DNA of 64,000 nucleotides from contig CAVWDE010000025.1 of NCBI GenBank assembly GCA_963753685.1, positions 124,001-188,000 of the forward strand. The letters run 5' to 3'. Both the position numbers and the translations under genes were made by a program. Under the pieces are notes generated by a model. The model was not told the DNA's origin, made no database searches, and saw only the letters and a program-made list of their open reading frames with translations. This DNA is from DATAOG01 sp963753685 (GTDB lineage: Bacteria; Pseudomonadota; Alphaproteobacteria; Geminicoccales; Geminicoccaceae). Below, one piece after another: positions 61,839 through 64,000 of the stretch. Positions within the stretch are counted from its first letter, which is position 1; the number at the start of each line of letters is the position of its first letter.

Positions 61839-63797
61839 TCAACCGTGCACGGCCGGCGCGCCTGGCGGGGCGACGACCATGTACAGGCTCATCTGGTCGG
61901 CCAGCTCCGGTGGCAGGGGCGCCCGGCGGAGCCAGGGTGGCGGCGCCCCATCGACCAGGCGCCGGTAGAGCGACCGGGGGTCCTCGCTGGCATGTCCGAA
62001 CTGGCGCTGCTCGGCCGTGCTCGGGCAGAGCAGGATCCAGTCGATGTGATGGCGGGCGAGATCGGCGCGGGCCGCCTCCGGGTCGCGCGCGGTCAGGATG
62101 CGATAGGTCGTGGCGAACCCGGGCTGCGGCCGGTGGTTGGGAATCGAGAGCACGCGCAGCGGGGTGTCGTAGAGCAGCGCCGGTGCGTAGTCCGTGAAGG
62201 TCAGCACGGTCTTGGGCGCGCCGCCGGCCAGACGGGTCAGCACCGGTGCGGCCCGATCGATCGGGCAGGCGTGGGCGGCCGCCGCGATGCTGGTCTGCGG
62301 CAGCGCGTCGGGGACGCCATAGGGCCAGAACAGGGCCGCGACCACGAGCAGAGGCCGCACCACCTGACCGGCGGAGGGCCGCAGCCGGCTCTCGGTGCTG
62401 CGCAGCAGCCAGGCGATGCAGGCGCTATAGGGGATGACCAGCAGGGCCTGGGCGTAGGTCCCGAAGTGCACCTCCTCGAGGGCGATCGGCAGATAGAGGA
62501 CCAGGGCGAGCGCGATCGCCACCCAGGCCCGGCGCTCGGGCCGGTCTCGGCTGACGATCGCGAGCAGGAACGGCAGGGCAACCAGCGCGATCCCCATGAT
62601 CCGGACCGCGCGCTGCGCGATCTCCTCGAAGCGACCGGCGCTCAGCCAGGCGCCCGGGATCAGGGGCTGGTACTCGACGATCTGCTGCAGACGCAGGTGC
62701 TCGTAGAGCGGATCGACCGGACCGAGCGGGCCGGCGCGCAGGCCCGGGAACAGGGTCAGCATGCCGGCCGCGATCACCGCCATGCCAAGGATGGCGATCC
62801 CGAGGCGGCCGCTCAACCCGCCGAGGCCCGCGCGTCGTCGCGCCAGCGGAAAGGGGTGCTTCGACTCGCTTTGCCCGGCCCGTGCGGCGCGCTCAGCCCA
62901 GGCCGTCCGGCCGCCGCGCTCGGCGCGCGCGACCAGCACCCAGAAGCCGGCGATGGCGGCAAACAGCGCGACATGGAGCAGGGACAGCCGGTCGATCTCG
63001 ATCGCCATGAGCCCGGCGCCGCGCTCGATCACCAGCAGGCCGGCGAGGCTGACCGTGGTCGCCAGCGTGAAGTCCCGGCTGATCCGGCTCATGCGGAGAT
63101 CGCCCTGCAGCCAGTAGAAGCCCAGCGCACCCAGGGTGACGGCGATCGCAAGCACGGCCTCGGGGCTGACCCAGAAGCCGATCGCGGCGATCGCGCCGGC
63201 GACCAGCGCCGGCCGCCGCTCCGGTCGGAGCAGGAGGCGGAAGGTCAGGCCGAGCTGGACGACAAACAGCGCCAGCAGCAGGCTGTGATGGTCCGGTCGA
63301 CCGGCGATCGTATAGGCCTGGATCGACGGTTGCAGCAGAAAGGCGAGGCAGGCGAACAGGCGCGCGTCGCGGCTCAGGATCGGGGCGGTCGCCCAGTTGA
63401 GGGCGACGATCGTCAGCGCCAGGAACACGGGGCTGATCAGGACGCCCCAGAGGTGGAGGCCGAGGCGAAAGCCGTAGAACGGCTGGAGCAGCCAGGCGCC
63501 GCCCAACAGCAGCGCATCCAGCAGCCGGGTCCAGTGCTGGACGTGGCCCTCGGGCGGATTGACCCGCGGCATGCGGGCGTCGAACCAGTGGCCGCTGGCG
63601 TGCAGGTCGAGGACCCGGACCAGGCGCAGGTAAGCGTCGGTGTCAGCGAGGCCGCCGTTGAGGACCGGGGCGACGTCGAGCCAGACGTACAGTACCTGGA
63701 GCAGCAGCAGGGCGCCGAGCGGCAGCAGGATCAGCCAGCCGAGCGGCACCCGGTCCGGCGGCGGTCCGCCGACTGACAGAGTGGACTGCGCAGACAT
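61839..63797 (-). CDS. Large polytopic membrane protein, probable C-type glycosyltransferase
   Basis: A 652-residue inner-membrane protein with about eleven to thirteen hydrophobic helices and a C-terminal soluble region (about residues 500-650). The first loop, GGLADTDAYLRLVRVLDLHASGHWFDARMPRVNPPEGHVQHWTRLLDALL, carries an acidic Asp-x-Asp at the membrane edge, as in GT-C glycosyltransferases (Stt3/PglB, ArnT type). TIAGRPDHHSLLLALF resembles the second conserved loop. These enzymes use lipid-linked sugars. The neighbour at 60799 would supply one. The start could be 63797 or 63806. The last 107 bases of the window (63894-64000) hold no complete gene. Confidence 0.75.
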   Translation of the reverse strand: MSAQSTLSVGGPPPDRVPLGWLILLPLGALLLLQVLYVWLDVAPVLNGGLADTDAYLRLVRVLDLHASGHWFDARMPRVNPPEGHVQHWTRLLDALLLGGAWLLQPFYGFRLGLHLWGVLISPVFLALTIVALNWATAPILSRDARLFACLAFLLQPSIQAYTIAGRPDHHSLLLALFVVQLGLTFRLLLRPERRPALVAGAIAAIGFWVSPEAVLAIAVTLGALGFYWLQGDLRMSRISRDFTLATTVSLAGLLVIERGAGLMAIEIDRLSLLHVALFAAIAGFWVLVARAERGGRTAWAERAARAGQSESKHPFPLARRRAGLGGLSGRLGIAILGMAVIAAGMLTLFPGLRAGPLGPVDPLYEHLRLQQIVEYQPLIPGAWLSAGRFEEIAQRAVRIMGIALVALPFLLAIVSRDRPERRAWVAIALALVLYLPIALEEVHFGTYAQALLVIPYSACIAWLLRSTESRLRPSAGQVVRPLLVVAALFWPYGVPDALPQTSIAAAAHACPIDRAAPVLTRLAGGAPKTVLTFTDYAPALLYDTPLRVLSIPNHRPQPGFATTYRILTARDPEAARADLARHHIDWILLCPSTAEQRQFGHASEDPRSLYRRLVDGAPPPWLRRAPLPPELADQMSLYMVVAPPGAPAVHG

Positions 63798-64000
63798 GAG
63801 GTCCATTCGCGGCGAAGGGCTCGCCCGCAGAATGGCGATCGCCGGTAAAGAATGGGCTAAGCCCGCCCCGGGTTTGCAGACCAGCCGGCGCACGGGTCGG
63901 CGCGGACCGGCGCCGAAGGCGTGCGCCCGCGCGACTGCGGCGAAATTGCTGCGCTGCCGAAACGACCGTGGCCAAGGCGTCCGCGATTGCCTATATAGCG

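Overview
The window looks like chromosome from a free-living, very GC-rich alphaproteobacterium (third codon positions almost all G or C), probably of the Rhodospirillales/Geminicoccales type. The supports are gene orders typical of Alphaproteobacteria (lptF-lptG-lptD-surA-rsmA; rpsF-rpsR-DUF2232-rplI; purN-purM-DUF2066-pgsA-like-AI-2E-hdaA), a PhaR regulator of PHA storage, an LdtR-type MarR regulator, HdaA, and a Caulobacter-style cpa/tad pilus operon. The species cannot be named from the sequence. I saw no rRNA or tRNA genes, CRISPR arrays or intact insertion sequences.

Layout. 0-20 kb is a loosely organised accessory region of mostly single genes: an amidotransferase fragment at the left edge, a uronate-dehydrogenase-like enzyme, methyltransferases, an RHH/PIN toxin-antitoxin pair, hpt, a DUF29 protein, an MFS transporter, two SDR/NTF2-type genes, an EEP-family phosphohydrolase, hicAB, a thiamine-diphosphate enzyme, cytochrome b561, a 2-oxoglutarate hydroxylase, a blue-copper protein, PPK2, a CsbD protein and a TIR-SUMF1 fusion. 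Decayed copies of the 3' end of the ThDP gene and of the 5' end of the b561 gene sit outside the intact pair. This region therefore has a history of duplication or insertion.

18.8-30 kb: phaR, a B12-riboswitch-controlled cbtBA cobalt uptake pair, the S6-S18-L9 ribosomal operon, a divergent fatty-acid operon (fabD-fabG-acpP-fabF) running into mltG, then an SDR and gmk. 29.7-36.4 kb: the minus-strand LPS-export and outer-membrane assembly group (lptF, lptG, lptD, surA) followed by rsmA. 36.5-48.2 kb: pepA, holC, ndk, purNM, a tightly overlapping DUF2066/pgsA-like/AI-2E/hdaA run, an SDR, an MFS transporter, anmK and a convergent LdtR-like regulator.

48.9-59.2 kb: a complete minus-strand Tad (Flp) pilus operon with two pilins, prepilin peptidase, CpaB/C/D/E/F, TadB, TadC and a TadD-like TPR lipoprotein, headed by the most AT-rich intergenic stretch in the window. 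59.2-63.8 kb: a minus-strand envelope-glycan group (flippase-like protein, methyltransferase, dolichol-phosphate-type GT2 and a large polytopic protein), cut off from its upstream neighbours by the window edge.

Eight genes appear broken by a single-base frameshift, several of them essential (rsmA, fabD 3' end, purN, pepA). The shifts go both ways and four or more lie in homopolymers or short GC repeats, so I read most of them as assembly or sequencing errors rather than true pseudogenes. I annotate each reconstructed gene across its break.
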